Below, piece after piece: positions 1 through 7,567 of a DNA stretch of 64,000 bases. How positions within the stretch are numbered: position 1 is the stretch's first letter; each line of letters opens with the position of its first letter. The notes beneath the pieces are model-generated. The model searched no databases. It had not been told where the DNA came from and was given only the letters and a program-made list of their open reading frames with translations. Source of the stretch: Paraburkholderia sp. (lineage in GTDB: Bacteria; Pseudomonadota; Gammaproteobacteria; Burkholderiales; Burkholderiaceae); contig NZ_JAPWKB010000021.1 of assembly GCF_028283785.1 (NCBI RefSeq), positions 106,791 to 170,790 on the forward strand, given 5' to 3'. The position numbers and the translations under genes were made by a program.

Positions 1-189
1 GGCTGGCACCGTTCGACTGGCGAAAACGTCGAGGACGTCGCGGGTCTTGCGCGCGGTTTCCTGATTCACGGCGAAGCGTTCGCGTTGGTGATCGGCGGCC
101 CGAAGGCGCGTCTGTTGAGAAATGAAGAGCACGCGGTCGATGCGCTGCTCAGGATCTACGGGGACATTCCGCAAGGCCTGCTTGCGTGA
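1..189 (+). CDS. 3' end of an unidentified gene (partial)
   Basis: Open from the first base in frame 1 to TGA at 187-189, giving the last 62 residues of a protein whose start lies outside the window. The fragment has an alternating hydrophobic pattern (GFLIHGEAFALVIGG, then AVDALLRIYG), as in the helical C-terminal ligand domain of some TetR-type regulators, but I see no diagnostic motif and do not assign a family. It lies 79 bp upstream of the catabolic operon starting at 269 and on the same strand, so a regulator would fit the context. That is inference only. Confidence 0.5.
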   Translation, partial: GWHRSTGENVEDVAGLARGFLIHGEAFALVIGGPKARLLRNEEHAVDALLRIYGDIPQGLLA

Positions 190-268
190 ATTCAGCATGA
201 CGTCTGCACGGCGTCATGGTCCACACCGTTCAGGTCGTTCGAAGAAGCAAGACTGAAAGGATGTCGGC

Positions 269-1321
269 ATGCGCTGGAAGAACAAACCGGAGGGCGCCAA
301 CTGGGGCGCTTTCGGTGACGACGATCAACTCGGGCGTCCCAATCTGATCGGCTCGCAGCAGGTGATGGCCGGTGCGCGCGAGATTCGCGCCGGACTGACC
401 TTCTGTCTGTCGTTGCCGCTCGATTTTCCCGGCGACAACAAGCTCAACGTGCGGCGTCATCCGCCGGTGCTGCGTCCTACGTTCAAGGACGGCATGCCGT
501 ATGTGAACTTCCCGTTCGCACGCAACGAAGCGGGCGCCACCGACGTCGTCAGCGACGATCAGGTGTTGCTGAGCCTGCAGTATTCGACCCAATGGGACTC
601 GCTCGCACACGTCGGCGCACGCTTCGACGCGGACGGCGACGGCATCGCGGAAAGCGTCTACTACAACGGGTTTCGCGCGAATGCGGACATCGTCGGACCG
701 ATCGACTATCGCGCCGACGACAACTTCGCGCCGCACGCGTGCGGCGGCGAACACAGCCACGCCGACGTGCTCGGCATCGAAAATCTCGCGGTCAAGGGCA
801 TGCAGGGGCGAGGCGTGCTGGTCGATCTGGCCGCGCATTACGGTCGCGAGCATCGCACGGTCGGCTATGACGACCTGATGTTTGCGATCGACGCCGATCG
901 CGTCGAAATCGAATCCGGCGACATGCTGGTGTTGCGTACCGGCTTCGCGGAAATGGTGCTTGAAATGAACCGCACGCCCGACGAAGCCGTGCTCGGCAGC
1001 CATTGCTGCGCGCTCGACGGACGCGACGGCAAGCTGCTGCAATGGATCACCGATTCCGGTATCGCCGCACTCGCCGCCGATAACTACGCGGTCGAACGCT
1101 ACCCGGCGCGGCCGCCCGCGACGCCCGGCGATCATCCGTTGATGCCGCTGCATCATCACTGTCTGTTCAAACTGGGTTTGCCGCTCGGCGAACTCTGGTA
1201 CCTACGCGATCTCGCGACGTGGTTGCGCGCCAATGGCCGCTCACGTTTCATGCTGACCGCGCCGCCGCTGCGCCTGCCAGGAGCAATGGGCTCGCCGGTC
1301 ACGCCGATCGCCACCGTTTGA
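269..1321 (+). CDS. Cyclase-family metal-dependent hydrolase
   Basis: 350 residues, resembling the large 'cyclase' family (kynurenine formamidase-like, PF04199) whose members hydrolyse amides or lactones with a His/Asp-bound metal. The segment STQWDSLAHVG (about residues 104-114) matches the family's metal-binding stretch in its longer-subfamily form, followed by a His-rich HACGGEHSHAD near 151-161 and GDMLVLRTGF near 217-226. ATG at 269 follows an AAAGGA element. It is the first gene of a same-strand operon running to 6208. The substrate is unknown; lactone or amide ring opening is plausible from the family. Confidence 0.75.
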   Translation: MRWKNKPEGANWGAFGDDDQLGRPNLIGSQQVMAGAREIRAGLTFCLSLPLDFPGDNKLNVRRHPPVLRPTFKDGMPYVNFPFARNEAGATDVVSDDQVLLSLQYSTQWDSLAHVGARFDADGDGIAESVYYNGFRANADIVGPIDYRADDNFAPHACGGEHSHADVLGIENLAVKGMQGRGVLVDLAAHYGREHRTVGYDDLMFAIDADRVEIESGDMLVLRTGFAEMVLEMNRTPDEAVLGSHCCALDGRDGKLLQWITDSGIAALAADNYAVERYPARPPATPGDHPLMPLHHHCLFKLGLPLGELWYLRDLATWLRANGRSRFMLTAPPLRLPGAMGSPVTPIATV

Positions 1322-1379
1322 GCATGCCGCGCGGTCGCGCGGCCGTCTTTTTACTTCCAGTCACTCCAGTCACGGAATC

Positions 1380-2081
1380 ATGGCCAAAGAACGAGTTTTG
1401 ATCACCGGCGGTGCCGTCGGGATTGGCGCCGCCTGCGCGGAACGTTGCAAGGCAGACGGCTACGAAGTCGTCGTGATCGATCGCATGGGCGACGGTCTGA
1501 TCGCCGATCTGTCGGACCCGCAAGCAACGACGCATGCACTCGAACGCGCGCTTGCGGGCGGCCCGATCACGCGGCTGATCAATAACGTCGGCCTGGTCGT
1601 CCCCGCCGACGCGGCGAGCCAGACGCTCGACGAACTGGATCGCGCGTGGTCGCTGAACGTGCGCACGTCGCTGCAATGCATGCAGGCGCTGTTGCCGGGC
1701 ATGAAGGCCGCAGGCTTCGGGCGCATCGTGAACATGTCGTCGCGCGCGGCGCTCGGCAAGGAATTGCGCACCGCGTATTCCGCAACCAAGGCGGCGCTGC
1801 TCGGCATGACGCGCGTGTGGGCGCTCGAACTCGGCGAGTTCGGCGTGACCGCGAACGCGATCGGTCCCGGCCCGATCCGCACGGAACTGTTCGACCGCGC
1901 GAATCCGCCCGGCGCGCCGCGTACCCAGGCCATCATCGACAGCGTGCCGGTGAAGCGGGTCGGTACGCCCGACGACGTCGCGCATGCCGCGTCGTATCTG
2001 CTCGATGCGCGCAGCGGCTTCGTGACCGGCCAGGTGCTGTACGTCTGCGGCGGCATGACCGTCGGCGTCGCGGGAGTCTGA
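1380..2081 (+). CDS. Short-chain dehydrogenase/reductase (SDR)
   Basis: 233 residues, a classical SDR. The N-terminal cofactor motif TGGAVGIG (about 9-16) is followed by NNVG in place of the usual NNAG, SSRAA containing the catalytic Ser, and YSATK giving the YxxxK catalytic pair; GPIRTEL and the C-terminal GQVLYVCGG are also typical. It should oxidise or reduce a hydroxyl/keto group with NAD(P). The stop is two bases before the next start (2084), so translation is probably coupled to the 3-hydroxyacyl-CoA dehydrogenase-like gene, suggesting consecutive pathway steps. Substrate not deducible. Confidence 0.85.
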   Translation: MAKERVLITGGAVGIGAACAERCKADGYEVVVIDRMGDGLIADLSDPQATTHALERALAGGPITRLINNVGLVVPADAASQTLDELDRAWSLNVRTSLQCMQALLPGMKAAGFGRIVNMSSRAALGKELRTAYSATKAALLGMTRVWALELGEFGVTANAIGPGPIRTELFDRANPPGAPRTQAIIDSVPVKRVGTPDDVAHAASYLLDARSGFVTGQVLYVCGGMTVGVAGV

Positions 2082-2083
2082 CG

Positions 2084-3043
2084 ATGAGCGGGCAGTCGGC
2101 GCGACGCGCGGGGATTATCGGCGGCGGCAGTATCGGCATCGCGTTTGCGGTGGTGTTTGCCAAGGCGGGCTGGCGGGTGCGGCTGTTCGATCCGGCTGCC
2201 GCACGACGTGACGTGGCGCATGCGGAGATCGTGCAACGGCTCGACGAGTTGACCCGTTTCGGCCTGCTCGACGAAGCCGCGTCCGAAGTTGCGGCGCGCG
2301 TGGAAATCGTCGCGTCGCTCGACGCCGCCGCTGCCGGCGCGGATCTGATTCAGGAGTGCGCGCCCGAGCGCGAAGACATCAAACGTGATCTGTTTATCCA
2401 GCTCGATCGTGCTGCGCCCGCGCACGCGATTCTCGCGAGTGCGTCGTCGTTTCTCGCGACGTCGAAGTTTGTCGACGACACGTTGCCGGGTCGCGCGCGA
2501 TGTCTCGTCGCGCATCCGGGCAATCCGCCCTACCTGATTCCCGTAGTGGAAATCGTGCCCGCGCCATTCACCGACGAAGCCGCGATCGACCGCGCCGTGG
2601 CGTTGTTCCGCGATGCCGGACTCAAGCCGGTGCGCGTCGCGAAGGAAGTGGAAGGTTTCGTGTTCAACCGTCTGCAAGGCGCGGTGTTGCGCGAGGCCTA
2701 TTGTCTGGTGCGCGATGGCGTGGCGTCGGTGGACGATATCGACACCGTGATGCGCGAAGGACTCGGCTTGCGCTGGTCGGTGATCGGTCCGTTCGAAACC
2801 GTCGATCTGAATACGCGCGGCGGGATCGCATCGCACGCGCAAAAGATGGGACCGTCGTACGCGCGCATGGGCGCGGAACGCGGTCAGGACGATCCGTGGA
2901 CACCGCAACTCGTGGCCGGCGTCGAAGCCGCGCGACGCGAAAGCTTGCCGCTCGACGAGTGGGATCGACGCGTCGCATGGCGCGACCGCGCATTGATGAA
3001 TCTGGCCCGGTATCGCAAGGAGCAGGCGCAAAACGATTCCTGA
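2084..3043 (+). CDS. 3-hydroxyacyl-CoA dehydrogenase-family protein (lambda-crystallin/L-gulonate dehydrogenase-like)
   Basis: 319 residues. It begins MSGQSARRAGIIGGGSIG: the GxGxxG Rossmann motif sits at about 10-18, giving an NAD-binding domain to about 190. The HPGNPPYLIPVVEIV and VEGFVFNRLQGAVLREA stretches are hallmarks of the 3-hydroxyacyl-CoA dehydrogenase fold and of its lambda-crystallin/carnitine-dehydrogenase relatives, which oxidise free 3-hydroxyacids. Absence of a crotonase domain argues for a soluble monofunctional enzyme. ATG at 2084, two bases after the SDR stop, is preferred to longer in-frame reading because the N-terminus then starts just before the Rossmann strand. Confidence 0.8.
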   Translation: MSGQSARRAGIIGGGSIGIAFAVVFAKAGWRVRLFDPAAARRDVAHAEIVQRLDELTRFGLLDEAASEVAARVEIVASLDAAAAGADLIQECAPEREDIKRDLFIQLDRAAPAHAILASASSFLATSKFVDDTLPGRARCLVAHPGNPPYLIPVVEIVPAPFTDEAAIDRAVALFRDAGLKPVRVAKEVEGFVFNRLQGAVLREAYCLVRDGVASVDDIDTVMREGLGLRWSVIGPFETVDLNTRGGIASHAQKMGPSYARMGAERGQDDPWTPQLVAGVEAARRESLPLDEWDRRVAWRDRALMNLARYRKEQAQNDS

Positions 3044-3114
3044 ATTCGCCCGCCGCCGCGCGGGCCCGTGCATGACCCGATAACTATATTCGACCTGAAA
3101 GAAGAGACAGTCAC

Positions 3115-4443
3115 ATGCAGAAAATCACCGCATTTTTCACCGAACTGATGCGCCGGTATTTGCCGGACCCGTTCGTGTTCGCTATCGGCCTGACCTTGCT
3201 GACGATGGTGCTGGCCGTGCTGGTTCAAGGGCAGGCGGTGACCGCGCTGGCCGCGAGCTGGGGCAAGGGCTTCTGGGCGCTGCTGGCGTTTACGACGCAA
3301 ATGGCGGTGATTCTGGCCATGGGTTACGTGCTGGCGACCGCACCGTTGACCGAGCGTTTCCTCGATCGCGTCGTCGCGAAGGTGCACGATCCGCGCATGG
3401 CCGTGATCGTCGCGACGCTGGTGGGCGGAATCGGCAGTTATCTGAACTGGGGCTTCGGTCTGGTGATCGGCGGGATCGTGGCGCGCAAGCTCGCGATGAG
3501 CATCAAGGGCGTGCACTATCCTTTGATCATCGCGTCGGCGTATAGCGGTTTTACGCTTTACGGGCTGGGTTTGTCGGCGAGTATTCCGGTGCTGATCTCG
3601 ACCAAGGGTCATCCGCTCGAAGCGCAAATGGGCGTAATTCCGCTGTCGGAAACGATCTTCTCGCCGACCATGCTGATCACGAGTCTGGTCGTGATCGTCA
3701 CGCTGCCGCTGCTCAACGCATGGCTGCATCCGAAGCCGGGTCAACCGGTCACGGAAATCGATCTCGCCCTCCAGGCGGAATCGAAAGCGGCCGCGCCGGT
3801 CGTGGACGTCGAAGACGGCAACACGTTTGCCAGCCGTCTGAACAACAGCCGCCTGCTGAGCTACCTGATTGGTGCGATCGCCGTGGCCTACGTGGTGCTG
3901 TATTTCCGCGGCGGCGGTTCGATGGACCTGAACCTGATCAACTTCATCATCCTGTTCCTCGGCATCATCCTGCTGGGTACACCGATCCGTTACGTCGAAA
4001 AGCTGAATGAAGGCATTCGCACGATTGGCGGGATCATTCTGCAATATCCGTTCTACGCCGGGATCATGGCGGTGATGGCGTCGTCGGGGCTGGTCAATAC
4101 CTTGTCGGCTTACTTCGTGAAGATCGCGACGCCTGCAACGCTGCCGTTCTGGGGGCTCATCAGCTCGTTCGTCATCAACTTCTTCGCGCCTTCGGGCGGC
4201 GGTCACTGGGTGATTCAGGGGCCGTTCATGATCGAAGCGGCGAAGACGATCGGCGCGTCGGTCGGCCATACGGCCACCGCGGTGATGCTCGGCAATGCAT
4301 GGAACGACCTGGTTCAACCGTTCTGGATCCTGCCCGCGCTCGCGCTGTCGAAGCTCAAGCTGAAGGACATCATGGGTTACACCGTGATCATGATGGTCTG
4401 GATCGGTATCGTGTATACGGTTGCGATTCTGGCCTGGGGCTAA
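3115..4443 (+). CDS. Short-chain fatty acid transporter, AtoE/TIGR00366 type
   Basis: 442 residues, an integral inner-membrane protein with about a dozen hydrophobic segments. It resembles the AtoE short-chain fatty acid permease family: the amphipathic start MQKITAFFTELMRRYLPDPFVFA and the conserved region around NFFAPSGGGHWVIQGPF (about 351-367), then GNAWNDLVQPFWILPALA, are the family signatures. AAGAAGAGA precedes the ATG. Embedded in a catabolic operon, it most likely imports a small carboxylic acid that feeds the surrounding dehydrogenases. The actual substrate need not be acetoacetate or butyrate. Confidence 0.85.
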   Translation: MQKITAFFTELMRRYLPDPFVFAIGLTLLTMVLAVLVQGQAVTALAASWGKGFWALLAFTTQMAVILAMGYVLATAPLTERFLDRVVAKVHDPRMAVIVATLVGGIGSYLNWGFGLVIGGIVARKLAMSIKGVHYPLIIASAYSGFTLYGLGLSASIPVLISTKGHPLEAQMGVIPLSETIFSPTMLITSLVVIVTLPLLNAWLHPKPGQPVTEIDLALQAESKAAAPVVDVEDGNTFASRLNNSRLLSYLIGAIAVAYVVLYFRGGGSMDLNLINFIILFLGIILLGTPIRYVEKLNEGIRTIGGIILQYPFYAGIMAVMASSGLVNTLSAYFVKIATPATLPFWGLISSFVINFFAPSGGGHWVIQGPFMIEAAKTIGASVGHTATAVMLGNAWNDLVQPFWILPALALSKLKLKDIMGYTVIMMVWIGIVYTVAILAWG

Positions 4444-4524
4444 CGCCGCCGGGTTACTTACTGACGCCGGGACGCTGCCGAACAGGCGCGTCCCGGCGAT
4501 GTTTTTTCTCATTGGAGAGTGAAG

Positions 4525-4809
4525 ATGCTGTTTCTCGTTCACATGCTGGTTCAGATTCCCGTCGATGCCGACAAGGCTTTTACCGATCGCCTGAAGGCCG
4601 AAGAAAAGGCGTTCTCGCAAAAGCTGCAGACCGAAGGCAAGTGGCGGCATTTGTGGCGCGTGGCGGGACAGTATGCGAACTACAGCGTGTTCGACGTCGA
4701 ATCGAACGACGAACTGCACAACCTGCTCAGCGCGCTGCCGTTGTTTCCGTATATGGCCATCGACGTGACGCCGCTCGCGCAGCATCCGTCGGCGATTGCA
4801 CAAAACTGA
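4525..4809 (+). CDS. Muconolactone delta-isomerase-like protein
   Basis: 94 residues, full length for the CatC family. The stretches WRHLWRVAGQYANYSVFDV and LPLFPYMAIDV, with HPSAI near the C-terminus, are those of muconolactone isomerase, which shifts the double bond of muconolactone in the catechol branch of the 3-oxoadipate pathway. I chose ATG 4525, six bases after GGAGAG; the in-frame GTG at 4519 abuts the ribosome site. No catA or catB gene is present nearby, so this copy probably acts on another butenolide-like intermediate of the local pathway. Confidence 0.85.
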   Translation: MLFLVHMLVQIPVDADKAFTDRLKAEEKAFSQKLQTEGKWRHLWRVAGQYANYSVFDVESNDELHNLLSALPLFPYMAIDVTPLAQHPSAIAQN

Positions 4810-4821
4810 CCGGAGCCGCGC

Positions 4822-5118
4822 ATGCCGTACATCATCGAAACCTTCGACAAACCGGGTCATGCCGAAGTCCGCACGCGCGAACGCGGCGTACACCTGGCGT
4901 TTCTCGCGGACCATAGCGACCTGCTGCTGGCCTGCGGCGCAAAACTGAACGACGACGGCACCAACGCGGGCGGCGGTTTCTATGTCGTCGATCTGGACAG
5001 CCGCGAGGCGGCCGAACGTTTTATCGAACAGGATCCGTTTTCGAAGGCCGGTCTGTTCGAGCGCGTGACGATCACGCGCTGGCGCAAGGCCTATGTCGCG
5101 GGCACCTGCTATCTGTAG
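4822..5118 (+). CDS. YciI-like small protein
   Basis: 98 residues with the YciI-family pattern: an N-terminal strand (PYIIETFDKPG), an R-x-x-x-x-H-L-A-F-L segment carrying the family's conserved His, a GGGFYVVD strand and an AERFIEQDPFSKAGLF segment. YciI proteins share the dimeric ferredoxin-like barrel fold with muconolactone isomerases; one characterised relative (TftG of a chlorophenol pathway) is a dehydrochlorinase. The gene starts 12 bases after the CatC-like gene, so two small barrel enzymes are probably co-translated. Specific reaction unknown. Confidence 0.75.
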   Translation: MPYIIETFDKPGHAEVRTRERGVHLAFLADHSDLLLACGAKLNDDGTNAGGGFYVVDLDSREAAERFIEQDPFSKAGLFERVTITRWRKAYVAGTCYL

Positions 5119-5200
5119 GCGTTGTAGACGCTGTAGCGGCATACGCAAACGCGGGGACCGGCGTAAACTGCACGCTCTGCATTGAAGGAGCGTGTTCGTC

Positions 5201-6208
5201 ATGAAAGCCGTCCAAGTCGGTTCACCCGTAACGCTGGATACCCTGAAGCTCGTCGATCTGCCCGATCCGGGTCAGCCCAACGCGGGCGAGATCCGGGTTC
5301 GCATTCACGCGAACTCGCTGAATTTCCACGACTACGCGGTCGTCAAGGGCATGATTCCCACGGCGCAAAACCGCATTCCGATGGCCGACGGCGCGGGCGT
5401 CGTCGAAGCGGTCGGTGCGGGCGTCACGGCATTCAAGACCGGCGACCACGTCGTGTCGTGCTTCTTCCCGTTCTGGGAAAACGGCCCGCCGCCGATCGCC
5501 GATTTCTCGACCACACCCGGCGACGGCGTAGACGGTTACGCACGCGAAGCGGTGGTGCTCCCCGCGCACTGGTTCACGCGCGCGCCGAACGGCTATAGCC
5601 ATGCCGAAGCCGCGACGCTGACCACGGCGGGTTTGACCGCCTGGCGCGCACTCGTGGTGGACGGTCAGTTGAAAGCCGGTGAAACCGTGCTGTTGCTCGG
5701 CACCGGCGGCGTGTCCATTTTCGCGTTGCAGATGGCAAAGGCGATGGGCGCGTCGGTGATCGCCACGTCGTCGTCGGATGCGAAACTCGCGAAGCTGCGC
5801 GCGCTCGGCGCGGACCATACGATCAACTACAAAACCAATCCGGAGTGGGGCGGCGCGGTGCTCGAACTGACGGGCGGACGCGGCGTCGATCACGTCGTCG
5901 AAGTGGGCGGTCCCGGCACGTTGCCGCAATCGATCACCGCATGCAAGATCGGTGGACATATCGCGCTGATCGGCGTGTTGACCGGCCGCGGCGGTCAGGT
6001 GCCGACGGCGGCGTTGATGGCGAAACATCAGCGGCTGCAAGGGCTGATCGTCGGAAGCCGGCACGAACAGCTGGAGATGATTCGTGCGCTCGAAACCACC
6101 GGCATCAAACCGGTTATCGACAGCACCTTCGAACTGGCGAATCTCGCCGACGCATTCCGGCACGAAGAAGCCGGCGCGCACTTCGGCAAGATCTGCGTGT
6201 CGATCTGA
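5201..6208 (+). CDS. Zinc-less medium-chain dehydrogenase/quinone oxidoreductase-like
   Basis: 335 residues of the MDR superfamily: an N-terminal GroES-like domain (NSLNFHDYAVVKG, MADGAGVVEAVG) and a Rossmann domain with GTGGVS at about 168-173 and GADHTINY typical of the NADP-binding part. The Cys/His ligands of catalytic and structural zinc are absent, as in quinone oxidoreductases. ATG 5201 follows GAAGGA at a longish 11 bases; a GTG at 5192 is the alternative. It closes the operon and is followed by a strong terminator. Probable NADPH-dependent reduction of an enone or quinone-like intermediate. Confidence 0.8.
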   Translation: MKAVQVGSPVTLDTLKLVDLPDPGQPNAGEIRVRIHANSLNFHDYAVVKGMIPTAQNRIPMADGAGVVEAVGAGVTAFKTGDHVVSCFFPFWENGPPPIADFSTTPGDGVDGYAREAVVLPAHWFTRAPNGYSHAEAATLTTAGLTAWRALVVDGQLKAGETVLLLGTGGVSIFALQMAKAMGASVIATSSSDAKLAKLRALGADHTINYKTNPEWGGAVLELTGGRGVDHVVEVGGPGTLPQSITACKIGGHIALIGVLTGRGGQVPTAALMAKHQRLQGLIVGSRHEQLEMIRALETTGIKPVIDSTFELANLADAFRHEEAGAHFGKICVSI

Positions 6209-6248
6209 ACGTGAGCGAGTAGCGCCTGACGCCTGGCGCTTTAGCCTG

Positions 6249-6297
6249 ATGCCCTGGCCGGACACGGATCGAATCGTGTTCCGTCAGGGCATTTTTA
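6249..6297 (+). terminator. Intrinsic terminator after the catabolic operon
   Basis: A long stem with outer arms ATGCCCTG/CAGGGCAT and inner arms CGGACACG/CGTGTTCCG around a short loop, followed immediately by TTTTTATT. It lies 40 bases after the MDR stop, before the convergent porin gene. Confidence 0.85.
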
Positions 6298-6304
6298 TTG
6301 CCGC

Positions 6305-7366
6305 TCAAAAGCGGTCGATCATTCCAAGTTGCACGCCGCGAACCGGCGCGCCTGGATAAGCGGGCGTGAGTCCCGTCACGTTGACGCCGCGCAGCGTGAA
6401 TTCGGCGTCGCCATGATTGCGCAGCATTGCGGCGCTCGCATACAGCATCAGTTTCGGCGACACGTCGTACTCGCATGCGGCGCTGAACTGATCGGCGTTG
6501 TTGTCGGCTCCCGACCGGTCGCGCATATACGTGTAGCCCAGCGACGCCCGGAAGCGCGTCGAAATCGCGTAGCGCGCCGAGACGGACATGCCGTCGTCGT
6601 GATAACGCGGTGAGCCGCCATCGCCATTGAAGTACGACACGAACGCCGTGGTCTTGCCGATCCGGTACGACACACCGCCCAGATTCGCGCGCAGTCCCGT
6701 GTCGCCGTGCGTCTGCTGATGCGCATACGACACGCGGAACGGACCATTGCGATATGCGAACGTCTCGTAGTTGCCGGACAGCCCGTTGCCATCGCCGCTA
6801 TCGCGCATGGCGACCATCAAGGTCGTCGTAAAACCATGAAAGTTCGGCGACAGATACGTCAGGCCGTTGTCGGTGTACGGCGTGATCTTCGACAGGTTGT
6901 TCAGCCCGGACGCGATCGTGCCCGCGCCGAACGCGTCGAGTTGTCCCTTGAACGGGATGTAGATCGGCGAATACTGGCGACCCATCCGCAACTCGCCCCA
7001 CGGCGCACCGACACCGATCCACGCCTGCCGGTTGAACAGCGTGCCCGCAGTTGCCAGCGTGCCGTCGGCGGAGCTGAAACCGTTCTCGATGTCGAACAGG
7101 ATCTTCGTATCCGCGCTGATCTGTTCCGAGCCGCGCAGGCCGACGCGCGAGCCGCGATACGCGCCGGAATCCATCCGTGGCGTCCACGACGAACCGGGAT
7201 TGGTCACTTCGATACTGGTGTCGATCACGCCGTATAGCGCGACCGAACTTTGCGCGTGCGCGTATTGCGCACCCGTGCCGAGCGTCAGCAACACCGCCGC
7301 CGCGCAGACGGGTCGCTTGCGCGCGCGGTTGGGCGTACGACAGGAAAAAGAGGGAATCAGACGCAT
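6305..7366 (-). CDS. Outer-membrane general porin
   Basis: 353 residues. A signal peptide ending AQYAHA-QSS is followed by SVALYGVIDTSIEV, the standard first strand of betaproteobacterial trimeric porins (OmpC-like, PF13609 type); RQAWIGVGAPWGELRMGRQYSP is the conserved region before loop 3 and the protein ends in ...GMIDRF, a terminal Phe needed for barrel assembly. The start at 7366 puts the Met directly before the basic/hydrophobic leader; upstream in-frame starts would bury it. It lies downstream of gcd but is separated from it by hairpins, so may have its own promoter. Confidence 0.9.
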   Translation of the reverse strand: MRLIPSFSCRTPNRARKRPVCAAAVLLTLGTGAQYAHAQSSVALYGVIDTSIEVTNPGSSWTPRMDSGAYRGSRVGLRGSEQISADTKILFDIENGFSSADGTLATAGTLFNRQAWIGVGAPWGELRMGRQYSPIYIPFKGQLDAFGAGTIASGLNNLSKITPYTDNGLTYLSPNFHGFTTTLMVAMRDSGDGNGLSGNYETFAYRNGPFRVSYAHQQTHGDTGLRANLGGVSYRIGKTTAFVSYFNGDGGSPRYHDDGMSVSARYAISTRFRASLGYTYMRDRSGADNNADQFSAACEYDVSPKLMLYASAAMLRNHGDAEFTLRGVNVTGLTPAYPGAPVRGVQLGMIDRF

Positions 7367-7392
7367 GACTTCGTTGCCTCGCGGGCGAACCA

Positions 7393-7432
7393 TAAAAGCG
7401 GCCGCGCCGCACAAGATTGCGCGGCGCGGCCG
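7393..7432 (-). terminator. Intrinsic terminator downstream of gcd
   Basis: Perfect 12-bp stem CGGCCGCGCCGC (7399-7410) / GCGGCGCGGCCG (7421-7432) with a 10-base loop. On the minus strand the stem is followed by CTTTTATGG, a short U tract. A second GC-rich hairpin without a U tract (7522-7552, arms CGGGCGAGC/GCTCGCCCG) lies directly after the gcd stop codon. Confidence 0.7.
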
Positions 7433-7567
7433 GGGCATCGCGCGCGACGTTTGCACGTACGCGCGATGTGAAACGATCAGTTGTCGGCGCATCCGACGAT
7501 CGATTGTCGCATGCGCTGTTTCGGGCGAGCCACGCTTTCGCGCGCTCGCCCGATGGTGTTACAAGGC

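Noticed and set aside
2884..5202. A 772-codon minus-strand open frame across the catabolic operon
   Set aside because: It lies antisense to four well-supported genes and its translation is Arg/Gln/His-rich without any domain, a common artefact in GC-rich DNA.
7522..7552. GC-rich hairpin just after gcd as the main terminator
   Set aside because: It lacks a U tract; the hairpin at 7399-7432 with a following U run is the better candidate.
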